Notes under the pieces: model-generated | Seen by the model: the letters and a program-made list of their open reading frames with translations, nothing else | Databases searched by the model: none | Told to the model about the DNA's origin: nothing | Made by a program: the position numbers and the translations under genes | Part shown: piece after piece, positions 1 through 8,004 of the stretch | Position numbering within the stretch: position 1 is the first letter of the stretch | How the letters are laid out: each line of letters starts with the position of its first letter | NCBI GenBank assembly: GCA_035623985.1 | Contig: DASPSJ010000001.1 | Coordinates: 1-64,000 of the forward strand | Length of the DNA: 64,000 nucleotides | Origin: DAHUYF01 sp035623985 | GTDB taxonomy: Bacteria > Pseudomonadota > Alphaproteobacteria > ATCC43930 > CGMCC-115725 | Direction of reading: 5' to 3'

Positions 1-17
1 CGCGCGCGGCGATCGCT

Positions 18-323
18 TTACGCCCGCACCCCGCCGCCATCGAGGATCTCGCGGAGATAGGCGACATGCTCGGCAAACGCGCGGCGGCCCGAGGGCGTCG
101 GCTTGATCCGCGTCTGCGGCTTCTTGCCGACGAAGCGCTTCTCGATGGCGACGTAGCCGGCCTTCTCCAGCGTGTCGAGATGCGCGCCGAGATTGCCGTC
201 GGTGGCGGCGACCAGCGTCTTGAGCCGGGTGAATTCGAGCGCCGAATCGGGGCCGAGCACGTTGAGCGCGGCCATGATCTTGAGCCGCATCGCCTGGTGG
301 ATGACGTCGTTGAGGCCGCTCAT
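18..323 (-). CDS. winged-helix transcriptional regulator (HTH_34/ArsR-like)
   Basis: A 101-residue DNA-binding protein made almost entirely of one winged helix. The stretch FTRLKTLV...TDGNLGAHLDTLEKAGYV (about residues 31-58) is the recognition-helix pattern of the HTH_34 family, and a basic wing with KRFVGKKPQTR follows. I chose the ATG overlapping the stop of the preceding membrane-protein gene by 4 nt; further upstream the same frame only shadows that gene. Small regulators of this type are often co-transcribed with a membrane protein whose expression they control, so it probably regulates this operon. The effector is unknown. Confidence 0.85.
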   Translation of the reverse strand: MSGLNDVIHQAMRLKIMAALNVLGPDSALEFTRLKTLVAATDGNLGAHLDTLEKAGYVAIEKRFVGKKPQTRIKPTPSGRRAFAEHVAYLREILDGGGVRA

Positions 324-913
324 CCGCGCGCCCCGACCCGGCGCAGCCAGAGCCCGCCCAGGATCAGCGAGCCGCCGCCGAGCGCCGCCATCCACAGCGG
401 GAACCACGGGCCGCTCCAGAAATAGCCGGCCAGGCTCAGCGCGATGACGACGCTGCCGCAAAGGATATAGAACCGGCCGATCCACAGCCCGGCGACGATA
501 TAGCCGCCCATCCCCAGCGTCGCCCAGAACAGGCTGATCTCGCGCCAATGCGCGTCGCCGAGCAGCCACTGCGTGAACGCGCCGAATGCGACCAGCAGGA
601 TGAAGGTGCTGCTGGCACGCCGATCCCAATGGGCCGACAGCGCGCGCGGTCCGCGATAGCCGATCAGCAGCGTGGCGGCGACGCCGAGAATGTTGATCAC
701 CGTCCAGGCGAGATTGGCATTGGGCGGGCTGAGATAGGTGATGACGTAGCCCACCGCCCAGGCGATGCCCCAAAGCATGAGGATGCTGCTGCCGCCGGCG
801 TAATAGAGCGCCTCGCGCGTCCGCTGCTCGGTCCGGGCGATGTCGCGAAGCGCGCTCGCGGCTTCGTCGGCATCGACGGTCTCGGCCCGCCGGAACGTGG
901 TTGGATCGCTCAT
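320..913 (-). CDS. six-helix integral membrane protein, paralogue A
   Basis: A 197-residue protein of unknown function. A short charged N-terminus (ALRDIARTEQRTREAL, about residues 21-36) precedes roughly six hydrophobic segments and a conserved end GGLWLRR. It is clearly homologous to the next gene upstream: both share the DIA-x-x-E-R/Q-RTRE motif, the LxLAGYFW-x-G-x-WF-x-LWMA segment and the GGLWLRR end. It overlaps the regulator gene by 4 nt, so the two are probably co-translated. The arrangement suggests a membrane sensor or effector working with the winged-helix protein, but no function is assigned. Confidence 0.8.
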   Translation of the reverse strand: MSDPTTFRRAETVDADEAASALRDIARTEQRTREALYYAGGSSILMLWGIAWAVGYVITYLSPPNANLAWTVINILGVAATLLIGYRGPRALSAHWDRRASSTFILLVAFGAFTQWLLGDAHWREISLFWATLGMGGYIVAGLWIGRFYILCGSVVIALSLAGYFWSGPWFPLWMAALGGGSLILGGLWLRRVGARG

Positions 914-920
914 CCCCGCC

Positions 921-1481
921 TCAGCCCTGCCGTCTCAGCCACAGGCCGCCCGCGATCAGGCCGCCGCCATTCACGACCGCCATCCACAGCGCGAACCAAG
1001 CGCCGGCCCAGAAATATCCGGCCAGCGTCAGCGCGGTGACCGCGATGCCGCAATAGATGAAGAAGCGTCCGAGCCAGATGCCGGCGATGACGAAGCCGAG
1101 CATCACCAGGATCGGCCAGAAGGCGCCCATCTGCCGCGGCGTCACCGGCCAGAACAGGACCAGGAACACGAAGCCGAAGGCCAGCAGCACCAGCTCGGTG
1201 GCGAGCAGCAGCTCGCCCATCCGGGAATCGCGCTTCGAGCGCCGGCGGTGAATGAGAAAGCTGCCGGCGAAGCCGATGACGGCGATGACGCTCCAGTGCC
1301 CGTAATGCCCGTCATGGTTCTGCGGCGTCAGGAAGGAGATGACATAGCCGGCGCCCACCAGCAGCCCCCAGAGGATGAGCGAGGCGCTGCTGCGGGCATA
1401 GACCAGCGTCTCGCGCGTGCGGCGCTCGATGCTGGCGATGTCGCTCAGCGACGCGGCGGCTTCGTTCGGATCGATGGTCAT
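921..1481 (-). CDS. six-helix integral membrane protein, paralogue B
   Basis: A 186-residue tandem paralogue of the following gene, with the same DIASIERRTRE N-terminal motif, about six membrane segments and the same LAGYFWAGAWF / GGLWLRR C-terminus. The most divergent part is the loop between helices 2 and 3, which here is basic (HRRRSKRDSR). The chosen ATG has GGGAG 8 nt upstream; an in-frame ATG at 1496 is the alternative. The intergenic gap to paralogue A is only 7 nt, which supports a single transcript. Function unknown. Confidence 0.75.
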   Translation of the reverse strand: MTIDPNEAAASLSDIASIERRTRETLVYARSSASLILWGLLVGAGYVISFLTPQNHDGHYGHWSVIAVIGFAGSFLIHRRRSKRDSRMGELLLATELVLLAFGFVFLVLFWPVTPRQMGAFWPILVMLGFVIAGIWLGRFFIYCGIAVTALTLAGYFWAGAWFALWMAVVNGGGLIAGGLWLRRQG

Positions 1482-1524
1482 GACCGGGGCTCCCATGGCG
1501 CACTTCGCCTCTCCGGGAACGCTA

Positions 1525-2046
1525 TCACAGCCCGCGCGGCGCGAGGCGGAGATCGGCGGCGCGGCGCCAGCTCAGCAGGAAGCGCGCCGTCCAGCCGAGG
1601 AAATAGCCGAAGGCGATGCCGGAGACGGCCATGTCCCACGCCACGAGCTGGCCGCGCATCTCGGGCCGCCGCGCCATCGCCACCGCCAATCCGTACTTCG
1701 CCGCGAAGATCAGCAGGTTGCGGATCAGCGGCCAGGCGCTGCCGGGGAGATGGACTTCCGCCCGGCCGCGTTCGGCGCCGAGCCCCTCCAGGCGCAGGCC
1801 GAAGAACGCGAGCGCGCCGCCCGCCGCCGCCGCGAGCCCCCAGACCGGCATGACCGCCGGCGTCGTGCGCGCCGCCAGCACCAGTCCGATCAGGCCCCAG
1901 GCGATGAAGAGGACGGGCGTGATGAAGACGCGGCGCAAGGGCACGGTCCTGGGCCTGAGCGACTGGACGCCGAGCCAGACGAGCAGCGCCAGGAGCAGGA
2001 ACACCCACCACGGCGTGTTGGCGGCGATGAGGAGCAGCGCTGGCAT
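1525..2046 (-). CDS. small membrane protein, DUF6622-like
   Basis: A 173-residue protein with about four membrane segments, starting with the hydrophobic stretch TPWWVFLLLALLVWLGVQSL. This start resembles the family annotated DUF6622, a match made from memory and therefore tentative. The gene begins 12 nt after the outer-membrane protein gene ends, so it is probably part of the same transcript as the ABC/LolA-like unit. No catalytic residues are apparent. It could be an inner-membrane accessory to that unit or simply a passenger. Confidence 0.7.
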   Translation of the reverse strand: MPALLLIAANTPWWVFLLLALLVWLGVQSLRPRTVPLRRVFITPVLFIAWGLIGLVLAARTTPAVMPVWGLAAAAGGALAFFGLRLEGLGAERGRAEVHLPGSAWPLIRNLLIFAAKYGLAVAMARRPEMRGQLVAWDMAVSGIAFGYFLGWTARFLLSWRRAADLRLAPRGL

Positions 2047-2058
2047 CGATCGCCTCCG

Positions 2059-3465
2059 TCAGAAATAGCGCGCGAGCTTGACGATGACGCTCGCCGCCTC
2101 CGGCAGGCTGCCGAAATCGCTGCGGCGTCCGCCCAGAAAGGCGGCGGCGAGCGCGCCCACCGTCCAGGCGTTGGAGAGGTAGTAGTCGGCGGTGACCTGC
2201 GTCACGCTCGAGCCGTCATGGAGATCGACATCGGTGAAGGCGGTAAGCTCGAGCTTCTGGATGAAGGCGTCCTGCCAGTCGGCGCGCAGAAAGGCGCTGT
2301 GGGTGGCCATCGGCTCCTGCTGGTCTTGCGCGTAGGCGCGGATGTACCACAGCTCGCTGGTGATCGGCCGCAAGCCCGCGCGCGCCTCGCCGATGGCGAA
2401 CCAGTTGTGCCAGTCCTGCGGCGAGAAGCCGGCCTGGTGGAAATGGTATTCGAGATTGAACACGATCTCCGAAACCGTATAGGAGCCGCCGACCGAAAGG
2501 TCGCTCTGGAAATAGCTGCGCGTGTCGACCGGCAGCACCGGCGGCGCGTTGCCGGGGATGGTTCCGACATCGACGCCGTAGCGCAGCGCGTCGTCGATCA
2601 GGCTCGCGCGCCGGCCGCCGGCCCATTCGGCATAGAGCACGGTGCTCTGGCCGACATTCTCGGCGAGGTTGGCGCCGAGCTCGGTGCGGTCGCCCTCGTG
2701 ATAGAGCAGCGCTTCCGGGTTGACATGCTCGGCCAGCTCGGCGCTGCCCTTGAGCAGCAGGCGGTCATGCGCGTTGGTGCGGTCGAACATCGGATTGAAG
2801 CTCGGCAGCGTCGCATAGGTGTAGATCGGGCTCGGGCGGTAGAGCTGCGGCGCAAAGGCGAGCGTCAGCGAGACGCCCTCGCCGATATGCTGGCCCTCGA
2901 GCAGGAAGGTGCCGAGCCGGTCCTCGCGCAGCACCGCCGGATCGATCGACAGCGGCTCGACCACGCTGCGCGTCTTGAAGAAATCGGTGGGATTGAAGCC
3001 GGCGGCGACGCCGCTCTTGAGGTTGATGCGGCCGAGATCGAGATAGTCGCCGGGCAGCGCCTGCCAGGTGAGGAAGCCCTCGCGGAAATCGTGGCGCACA
3101 TCCTCATGGGTGGGGAAGGGCGTCTCGTCCTGCGCCAGGAGGTTGAGCCTGCCGCTATAGGTGAGGCTCGCATCGCCGCCGAGCGCCCATTCCTTGCGCA
3201 CATCGAGGAACAGCAGCTCCTGCCAGTTCGGTGTTGGCGGCGGCGGCGCGGGCACCGGCACGCTGCGCAGCGAATCCAGCGTGAAGGCGTCCTCGAGATA
3301 GATCGTCTGGCGCGGATCGCGGGTGGGGACGGCTTCGGCGCTGCGCTCCTCCGGCGTCTGTCGGACGCTTTCGGGGATGAGGTTGAGATCCTCGTTCTCG
3401 TCGGCGAACGCCGGCGCCGCGGCAAGGGCGAGCAGAAGCGCCGCGATGCCGAGCGCCGGGCGCAT
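2059..3465 (-). CDS. outer-membrane beta-barrel-like protein partner of the LolA-like gene
   Basis: A 468-residue exported protein. The signal peptide spans about residues 1-22 (hydrophobic run ending in AFA before DENEDLN). A Pro-rich linker follows (about residues 57-66), then a long region rich in alternating polar and aromatic residues that ends in KLARYF. A terminal Phe is typical of barrels inserted by the BAM machinery. The segment around LDLGRINLKSG-VAAGFNPTDFFKTR matches a family that often sits beside LolA-like genes. The start ATG overlaps the previous stop by one nucleotide (TGATG). I infer that it is the outer-membrane end of a transenvelope export route; the barrel call is from composition only. 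Confidence 0.7.
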   Translation of the reverse strand: MRPALGIAALLLALAAAPAFADENEDLNLIPESVRQTPEERSAEAVPTRDPRQTIYLEDAFTLDSLRSVPVPAPPPPTPNWQELLFLDVRKEWALGGDASLTYSGRLNLLAQDETPFPTHEDVRHDFREGFLTWQALPGDYLDLGRINLKSGVAAGFNPTDFFKTRSVVEPLSIDPAVLREDRLGTFLLEGQHIGEGVSLTLAFAPQLYRPSPIYTYATLPSFNPMFDRTNAHDRLLLKGSAELAEHVNPEALLYHEGDRTELGANLAENVGQSTVLYAEWAGGRRASLIDDALRYGVDVGTIPGNAPPVLPVDTRSYFQSDLSVGGSYTVSEIVFNLEYHFHQAGFSPQDWHNWFAIGEARAGLRPITSELWYIRAYAQDQQEPMATHSAFLRADWQDAFIQKLELTAFTDVDLHDGSSVTQVTADYYLSNAWTVGALAAAFLGGRRSDFGSLPEAASVIVKLARYF

Positions 3466-4331
3466 CACTCGATCCGCAGCCGCGGCAGGTAGTCGCGCTG
3501 GAACCAGGTCTCCGGGATCTCCTGGAACTGGAAGTCGCCGAAATTGATCCGGGTGACCAGCGAGCTGTCGACGGCGTCGATGATGATCGCCTCGGTCGGG
3601 CGGACGCGGCCGAGCTGGGTGGTATAGTTGCCGTAATAGAGGATCTTCAGCAGGCGACCGCTGTCGGAATAGGCCTTGATCTTGATCGGATAGGCGGTGC
3701 TCTTCTCGACCCAGTACTCGACGCGGTTGTAGGTGGCGTGATCGTTCGCCGCCTTCATGTCGAGATGCCAGCATTCGCGGCCCTTGCGCGTGCTGTCCTG
3801 GATGGTCTCGGCGCCGACCAGCGCGCCGGTGTAGTCGACCGCGAAATTGACGGTGAGCACGTCGCCGATCGCGGCCTGGCCGATCAGGCGCTGCTGCGGC
3901 GAGATGCGCACGCTCGCCTTGGACGCGGGGTCGTAGAACCACAGCACCGTGCCGTCGAGCAGCGCCATCTTGCCGGCATCCCGCGGCGGCTCGATGTAGC
4001 GCACGAGGTCGCGGAACTGGCCGTTGGTCTTGTCGACCTTGGCGTAGACCACGATGGTGCTGCTGCTGCGCGCCGTGCCGGCGATGTACTCGGTGAGCGT
4101 GTTGGTGACGCGGAAGGGCTCGCCCGCATTGCGCACCTGATCGGCGGCGGCGATGATCTCCTGCGCGCTCTGCGCGTGCGCCGCGGCGGCGAGCAGTGTC
4201 AAGGCAAGGGCGGCGGCGCCCGAAAGATTGACCACGGAGGTTGCGCCGCGAAGCGGATCAACCTTCGTGGTGGATCTCATAGGCGATGGCTCAAGGCTGG
4301 CGACGGGATGCGGCGTCTTCGGTCGGGTCAT
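3465..4331 (-). CDS. LolA-like periplasmic outer-membrane lipoprotein-sorting protein
   Basis: A 288-residue exported protein whose mature part has the fold signature of LolA-like sorting proteins: an early IIAAADQVRNAGEPFRVTN helix, YIEPPRDAGKMALLDGTVLWFYDP, and a C-terminal EIPETWFQRDYLPRL. The signal peptide is preceded by a long N-terminal extension and ends near AAAAHAQ. The chosen ATG has GAGG 5 nt upstream; another ATG at 4346 overlaps the permease stop. In LolA, such a domain carries lipid or lipoprotein across the periplasm. Its place between an ABC permease and a barrel-like protein suggests the same job here, with unknown cargo. Confidence 0.85.
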   Translation of the reverse strand: MTRPKTPHPVASLEPSPMRSTTKVDPLRGATSVVNLSGAAALALTLLAAAAHAQSAQEIIAAADQVRNAGEPFRVTNTLTEYIAGTARSSSTIVVYAKVDKTNGQFRDLVRYIEPPRDAGKMALLDGTVLWFYDPASKASVRISPQQRLIGQAAIGDVLTVNFAVDYTGALVGAETIQDSTRKGRECWHLDMKAANDHATYNRVEYWVEKSTAYPIKIKAYSDSGRLLKILYYGNYTTQLGRVRPTEAIIIDAVDSSLVTRINFGDFQFQEIPETWFQRDYLPRLRIE

Positions 4332-4338
4332 GATGGCC

Positions 4339-5745
4339 TCACACATGGCGCAGCGCGTCGACGACCTGGAGCTTGGCGGCGCGGTTGGCGGGGATGAGCG
4401 CGGCGATCGTCGCGACCAGGACGAGGCCGACCCAGGTGCTGAGGATCAGCGCGTGGTCGGTGAAGAGGTCGAGCCGGAACGGCACCGGGCTGACATTGCC
4501 GGGCGGCGTCCAGGTCAGCCCCGAGCGGTTCACCAGCACCGCGGCGATCACCGCCAGCACCACGCCGCCGGTCGCGCCCATCGCGCCGAGCATCCAGCCT
4601 TCGACCAGGAACTGGCGGCGGATGCCGCTGCGCCGCACGCCCATGGCGCGCGTGGTGCCGATCTCGTTGGTGCGCTCCATCACCGTCATGGTCATGGTGT
4701 TCACCACCGCGAAGAGCACGATGACGCCCATGACCACGGCGATGAACAGGAAGATCGCGCGGAAGAAGTTGAGCGTCTGGCTGTATTGCGGCGTCCGCTC
4801 GGCGAAGTCGCGCACCTCGAGATCGAGGCCCTTCTCGCGGAAGAGCGCATCGAGCCGCGCGCGGGCCGCCGCCATGTCCTCGCTGCGGTGAAGCTGCAGC
4901 TCGATGCCGGTGACCTTGTGCGCGCCGCGCCCGTAGAGAAGCTGCTGCGCCAGCGCCAGATGCATGCCGATATAATTGTCGTCGAGTTCCTTCACCCCCT
5001 GCGATTCGGCGCCGCTGACATAGAGGCTGACGACGTTGGGGGCGCCGCCGGCGGTCGCGGCCAGCAGGTCGATGCGCGGCAGCTTCGCGTTGGGATCGCT
5101 GTTCGCGGCCACGTCCTTCTCCGCGAGGTCGCTGAAATCCTCTTTCGCCGGGGCGGAAGCGGCGGCTTCCTCGCGCGGCTTGGCCGCCGGCGCCGGCGGG
5201 CAATCGGCGATCTTGAGCGCGGCGCAGAGATTGAGGATGCGGGCGAGCCCGACGCCGATCAGGCCGCGCGTCGCATCGTCATCGGCGAGCCGCGTGTCGG
5301 GATGGAAGGGGCGGCTTGCGCCGTACTCGTCCCATTGCAGCATGCGCTGGCGGTCGGAGGGGACGACGCCGACGCCCAGGAACGTCTTGGCCGCGTCGTT
5401 CTCGCCCTGGAAATTGCCGGCGATGCCGAACAGCGAGAGCGTCGGCGTCATCACCTTGACCAGCGGCTTCAGCACGGGGTCCTCGCCGATCACGCGCATC
5501 ACCGCGGCGTAGTCGTCGATGCCGTAGGCCGCGGGATTGCCGGCGCCGTAAAGGAAATAGCCGTTGTGGAAGACGGTGAGGTGGCCCACGCGCTGGACCA
5601 CGCCGGTCTGGTAGCCGGCGAAGATATAGGCCTGGAAGGCGCCGAAGAGCAGCAGCGCCATCGCGCCGACCGCGACCGCGAGCCCGGTGACCGCGGAGCG
5701 GCGGCCGTTGCGCAGGATGTTGCGCAGGCCGATCTTGAACAGCAT
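4339..5745 (-). CDS. ABC transporter permease, FtsX/MacB/LolE type
   Basis: A 468-residue permease with one N-terminal membrane helix (about residues 17-40), a large periplasmic domain and three C-terminal helices of the FtsX family. The MTMTVMERTNEIGTTRAMG motif before the second helix is characteristic of MacB, LolC and LolE coupling regions. The ATP-binding gene lies directly upstream with TGATG overlap. A GTG immediately before the chosen ATG is an alternative start. An odd Ala/Pro/Glu-rich insertion sits in the periplasmic domain (around CPPAPAAKPREEAAAS). Only one permease gene is present, so a homodimer is likely. It probably feeds the LolA-like protein encoded next. Confidence 0.9.
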   Translation of the reverse strand: MLFKIGLRNILRNGRRSAVTGLAVAVGAMALLLFGAFQAYIFAGYQTGVVQRVGHLTVFHNGYFLYGAGNPAAYGIDDYAAVMRVIGEDPVLKPLVKVMTPTLSLFGIAGNFQGENDAAKTFLGVGVVPSDRQRMLQWDEYGASRPFHPDTRLADDDATRGLIGVGLARILNLCAALKIADCPPAPAAKPREEAAASAPAKEDFSDLAEKDVAANSDPNAKLPRIDLLAATAGGAPNVVSLYVSGAESQGVKELDDNYIGMHLALAQQLLYGRGAHKVTGIELQLHRSEDMAAARARLDALFREKGLDLEVRDFAERTPQYSQTLNFFRAIFLFIAVVMGVIVLFAVVNTMTMTVMERTNEIGTTRAMGVRRSGIRRQFLVEGWMLGAMGATGGVVLAVIAAVLVNRSGLTWTPPGNVSPVPFRLDLFTDHALILSTWVGLVLVATIAALIPANRAAKLQVVDALRHV

Positions 5746-6455
5746 CACGCGGCGCCTCCCTTGCCATGTCCGACCAGCTCGCCGTCGCGGATGGAGAAGG
5801 TCTCGTCGGCATGCGAGATGAGTTGGGGGTCGTGCGTCGAGAAGATGAAGGTGGTGGCGAATTCCGCCTGCACCTTGTGCATGAGTTCGATGATGGCGGC
5901 GCCGGTCTGGGTGTCGAGATTGGCGGTCGGCTCGTCTGCGAGCACGATCTCGGGATGCTTCACCAGCGCGCGGGCGACCGCGACGCGCTGCTTCTGGCCG
6001 CCGCTCAGCTCGTTCGGCCGCTGGTTGCGCCGGTCGGCGAGGCCGACCGCCGCCAGCATGCCCAGCGCCCGCTCGCGCCGCTCGCCGGCGGCCGTGCCGA
6101 CCAGCAGCAGCGGGTACTCGACATTCTCATAGGCCGAGAGCACTGGGATGAGGCTGAAGCCCTGGAAGATGAAGCCGATATTGCGCGCGCGGAAATCCGA
6201 CAGCGCGTTGTCGGAGAGCGTGCCGGTCTGCTGGCCGCAGACCTCGACCGTGCCGCCGCTCGGCGCATCGATGCAGCCGATGAGATTGAGCAGCGTGGTC
6301 TTGCCGCTGCCCGAGGGGCCGACGACCATCGAGAAGCGGTGGCGCGGGATGTCGAGGCTGATGCCGCGGAGCGCCGCGACCTCGACGCTCCCGGTCCGAT
6401 AGGTCTTGGCCACCTGGTGCAACCGGACGACCGGCTCGCCTTTGGCATCGCTCAT
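5745..6455 (-). CDS. ABC transporter ATP-binding protein, LolD/MacB family
   Basis: A 236-residue ATPase with all motifs in order: Walker A GPSGSGKTT (46-54), Q-loop near FIFQGFSLIP, signature LSGGQ (150-154), Walker B VLADEP (171-176) and switch His in FSTHD (about 208). The sequence is closest to the LolD/MacB group, which powers mechanotransmission across the inner membrane and not substrate passage through it. AGGGAG stands 6 nt before the ATG. It is the first gene of the operon and lies directly behind a promoter with an operator-like palindrome. Confidence 0.95.
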   Translation of the reverse strand: MSDAKGEPVVRLHQVAKTYRTGSVEVAALRGISLDIPRHRFSMVVGPSGSGKTTLLNLIGCIDAPSGGTVEVCGQQTGTLSDNALSDFRARNIGFIFQGFSLIPVLSAYENVEYPLLLVGTAAGERRERALGMLAAVGLADRRNQRPNELSGGQKQRVAVARALVKHPEIVLADEPTANLDTQTGAAIIELMHKVQAEFATTFIFSTHDPQLISHADETFSIRDGELVGHGKGGAA

Positions 6456-6500
6456 GTCATTCTCCCTGGAAGGCTCAGGCGCGTCTCTTAGGTTTATTAG

Positions 6501-6534
6501 AGTACTCTGTACAACAGAGAACTTTGAATGTCAA
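6501..6534 (-). promoter_or_regulatory. promoter with palindromic operator for the ABC/LolA-like operon
   Basis: On the minus strand a perfect -35 TTGACA (6529-6534) is followed, after 17 nt, by TACAGA as a weak -10 (6512-6517). A palindrome with arms AGTaCTCTGT and ACAGAGaACT, separated by 3 nt (6501-6523), covers the -10. Nine of ten arm positions pair. Its placement would block RNA polymerase, as with TetR-type repressors. No obvious cognate regulator lies next to it. Confidence 0.6.
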
Positions 6535-6580
6535 GCGGCGAGTTGGCGACGCGTACCGACTTTCATCGACCGAGCCGTCG

Positions 6581-6673
6581 CCCCCACCCCGACCCTCCCC
6601 CTCAAGGGGGGAGGGGGAATGCAGAGTCGCTTTCTTCCCCCTCCCCCCTTGAGGGGGAGGGTCGGGGTGGGGG
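6581..6673. repeat. perfect 39-bp inverted repeat, CCCCACCCCGACCC type
   Basis: Two perfectly complementary 39-nt arms (6581-6619 and 6635-6673) flank a 15-nt loop. Each arm contains an internal self-complementary CCCCCTCAAGGGGGG core. G/C-tract elements of this kind are dispersed between genes in many alphaproteobacteria. It lies between the ABC operon promoter and chrA, and could act as a bidirectional terminator or as a passive mobile repeat. Confidence 0.9.
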
Positions 6674-6813
6674 GTACGCTCAGAATTTGCCATTCATTCC
6701 CGCCATCGGCACCTACCCGCAAGCGGGCGCTCAGCGGCCGTGTTTACCTGATCGGGATTCGCTCTAAAGTGCCGCCGACCAGGGGAGGGCGCGTGCCCGA
6801 GGGCGAGAGGCGG

Positions 6814-8004
6814 ATGAGCGAGGGATCGGCGCTCGAAGTGCTGGGCGCCTTCCTCAAGCTCGGTTGCAGCTCCTTCGGCGGCCCCGTGGCGCATCTGGGC
6901 TATTTCCGCGCCGAGTTCGTGGCCCGGCGCCGCTGGCTCGACGAGGCCGCCTATGCCGATATCGTGGCGCTCTGCCAGCTCCTGCCGGGGCCGGCGAGCA
7001 GCCAGGTGGGCCTGTCGCTGGGGCTCTTGCGGGCGGGGCTGGCGGGGGCGGCCTGTGCCTGGCTCGGCTTCACCTTGCCGTCGGCGCTGGCGCTCATCCT
7101 GTTCGGCTATGGCGTGAGCGCACTCGGCGACCTCGCCGGCGCCGCCTGGCTGCACGGGCTCAAGATCGTCGCCGTCGCCGTGGTGGCGCAGGCGGTGTGG
7201 CAGATGGCAAAGAGCCTTGCCCCCGACCGGCCGCGCGCCAGCCTGGCGGTGGCGGCGGCGGCGCTGACGCTCGCCATCCCCTCGACCTTGGGCCAAGTCG
7301 CGGCGATGGCGCTGGGGGCGATGGCCGGCTGGCGCTGGCTCGCGCGCGACGGTGCGGCGCCGGCGGCGGCCCTGCCGCTGCGCCTCGGCCGCTCTTGGTC
7401 GCTCGCCTCGCTCGCGCTCTTTTTCCTGCTGCTCTTCGGCCTGCCGCTCCTGGCGGCGGCGAGCGGCAGCCACGTCGTGGCGCTGATCGACGGCTTCTAC
7501 CGCTCGGGAGCGCTGGTCTTCGGCGGCGGCCATGTCGTCCTGCCGCTGCTGCAGGCGACGGTCGTGCCGCCGGGTTGGGTCGGCAACGACGCCTTTCTCG
7601 CCGGCTATGGCGCGGCGCAGGCGGTGCCGGGACCGCTCTTCACCTTCTCGGCCTATCTCGGCGCGGTGATGGGTCCGGCGCCGCATGGCTGGCAGGGCGG
7701 GCTTCTCTGCCTTCTCGCCATTTTCCTGCCGTCCTTCCTGCTGGTGATCGGCGCGCTGCCGTTCTGGAACGCGCTGAGGCGCCAGTCCGGCATGCAGGCG
7801 GCGTTGCGCGGCGTCAACGCCGCGGTGGTGGGGCTGCTGCTCGCCGCGCTTTATCGGCCGGTCTGGACCAGCGCGATCTTCGCGGCGCCGGACTTCATTC
7901 TCGGCCTCGTCGCCTTTCTGCTGCTCGGCTTCTGGCGCGCGCCGCCCTGGCTCGTCGTCATCCTCGGCGCGCTCGCCGCCGAGGCCGTGGCCCGGCTCGC
8001 GTGA
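6814..8004 (+). CDS. chrA: ChrA-family chromate transporter
   Basis: A 396-residue inner-membrane protein of the long-chain ChrA (CHR) family, built from two homologous halves. The first half has FLKLGCSSFGGPVAHLGYFR and LLPGPASSQVGLSLG; the second has GGGHVVLPLLQ and GYGAAQAVPGPLFTFSAYLG. ChrA members expel chromate by secondary transport; specificity here is inferred from family only. The ATG follows GAGAGG by 3 nt; an in-frame GTG at 6793 is the alternative. The next gene overlaps by 4 nt, so the two are probably co-translated. Confidence 0.9.
   Translation: MSEGSALEVLGAFLKLGCSSFGGPVAHLGYFRAEFVARRRWLDEAAYADIVALCQLLPGPASSQVGLSLGLLRAGLAGAACAWLGFTLPSALALILFGYGVSALGDLAGAAWLHGLKIVAVAVVAQAVWQMAKSLAPDRPRASLAVAAAALTLAIPSTLGQVAAMALGAMAGWRWLARDGAAPAAALPLRLGRSWSLASLALFFLLLFGLPLLAAASGSHVVALIDGFYRSGALVFGGGHVVLPLLQATVVPPGWVGNDAFLAGYGAAQAVPGPLFTFSAYLGAVMGPAPHGWQGGLLCLLAIFLPSFLLVIGALPFWNALRRQSGMQAALRGVNAAVVGLLLAALYRPVWTSAIFAAPDFILGLVAFLLLGFWRAPPWLVVILGALAAEAVARLA

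Noticed and set aside
4153..6132. 659-codon plus-strand frame opposite the ABC transporter genes
   Set aside because: Antisense shadow; the minus strand carries complete, well-conserved motifs.
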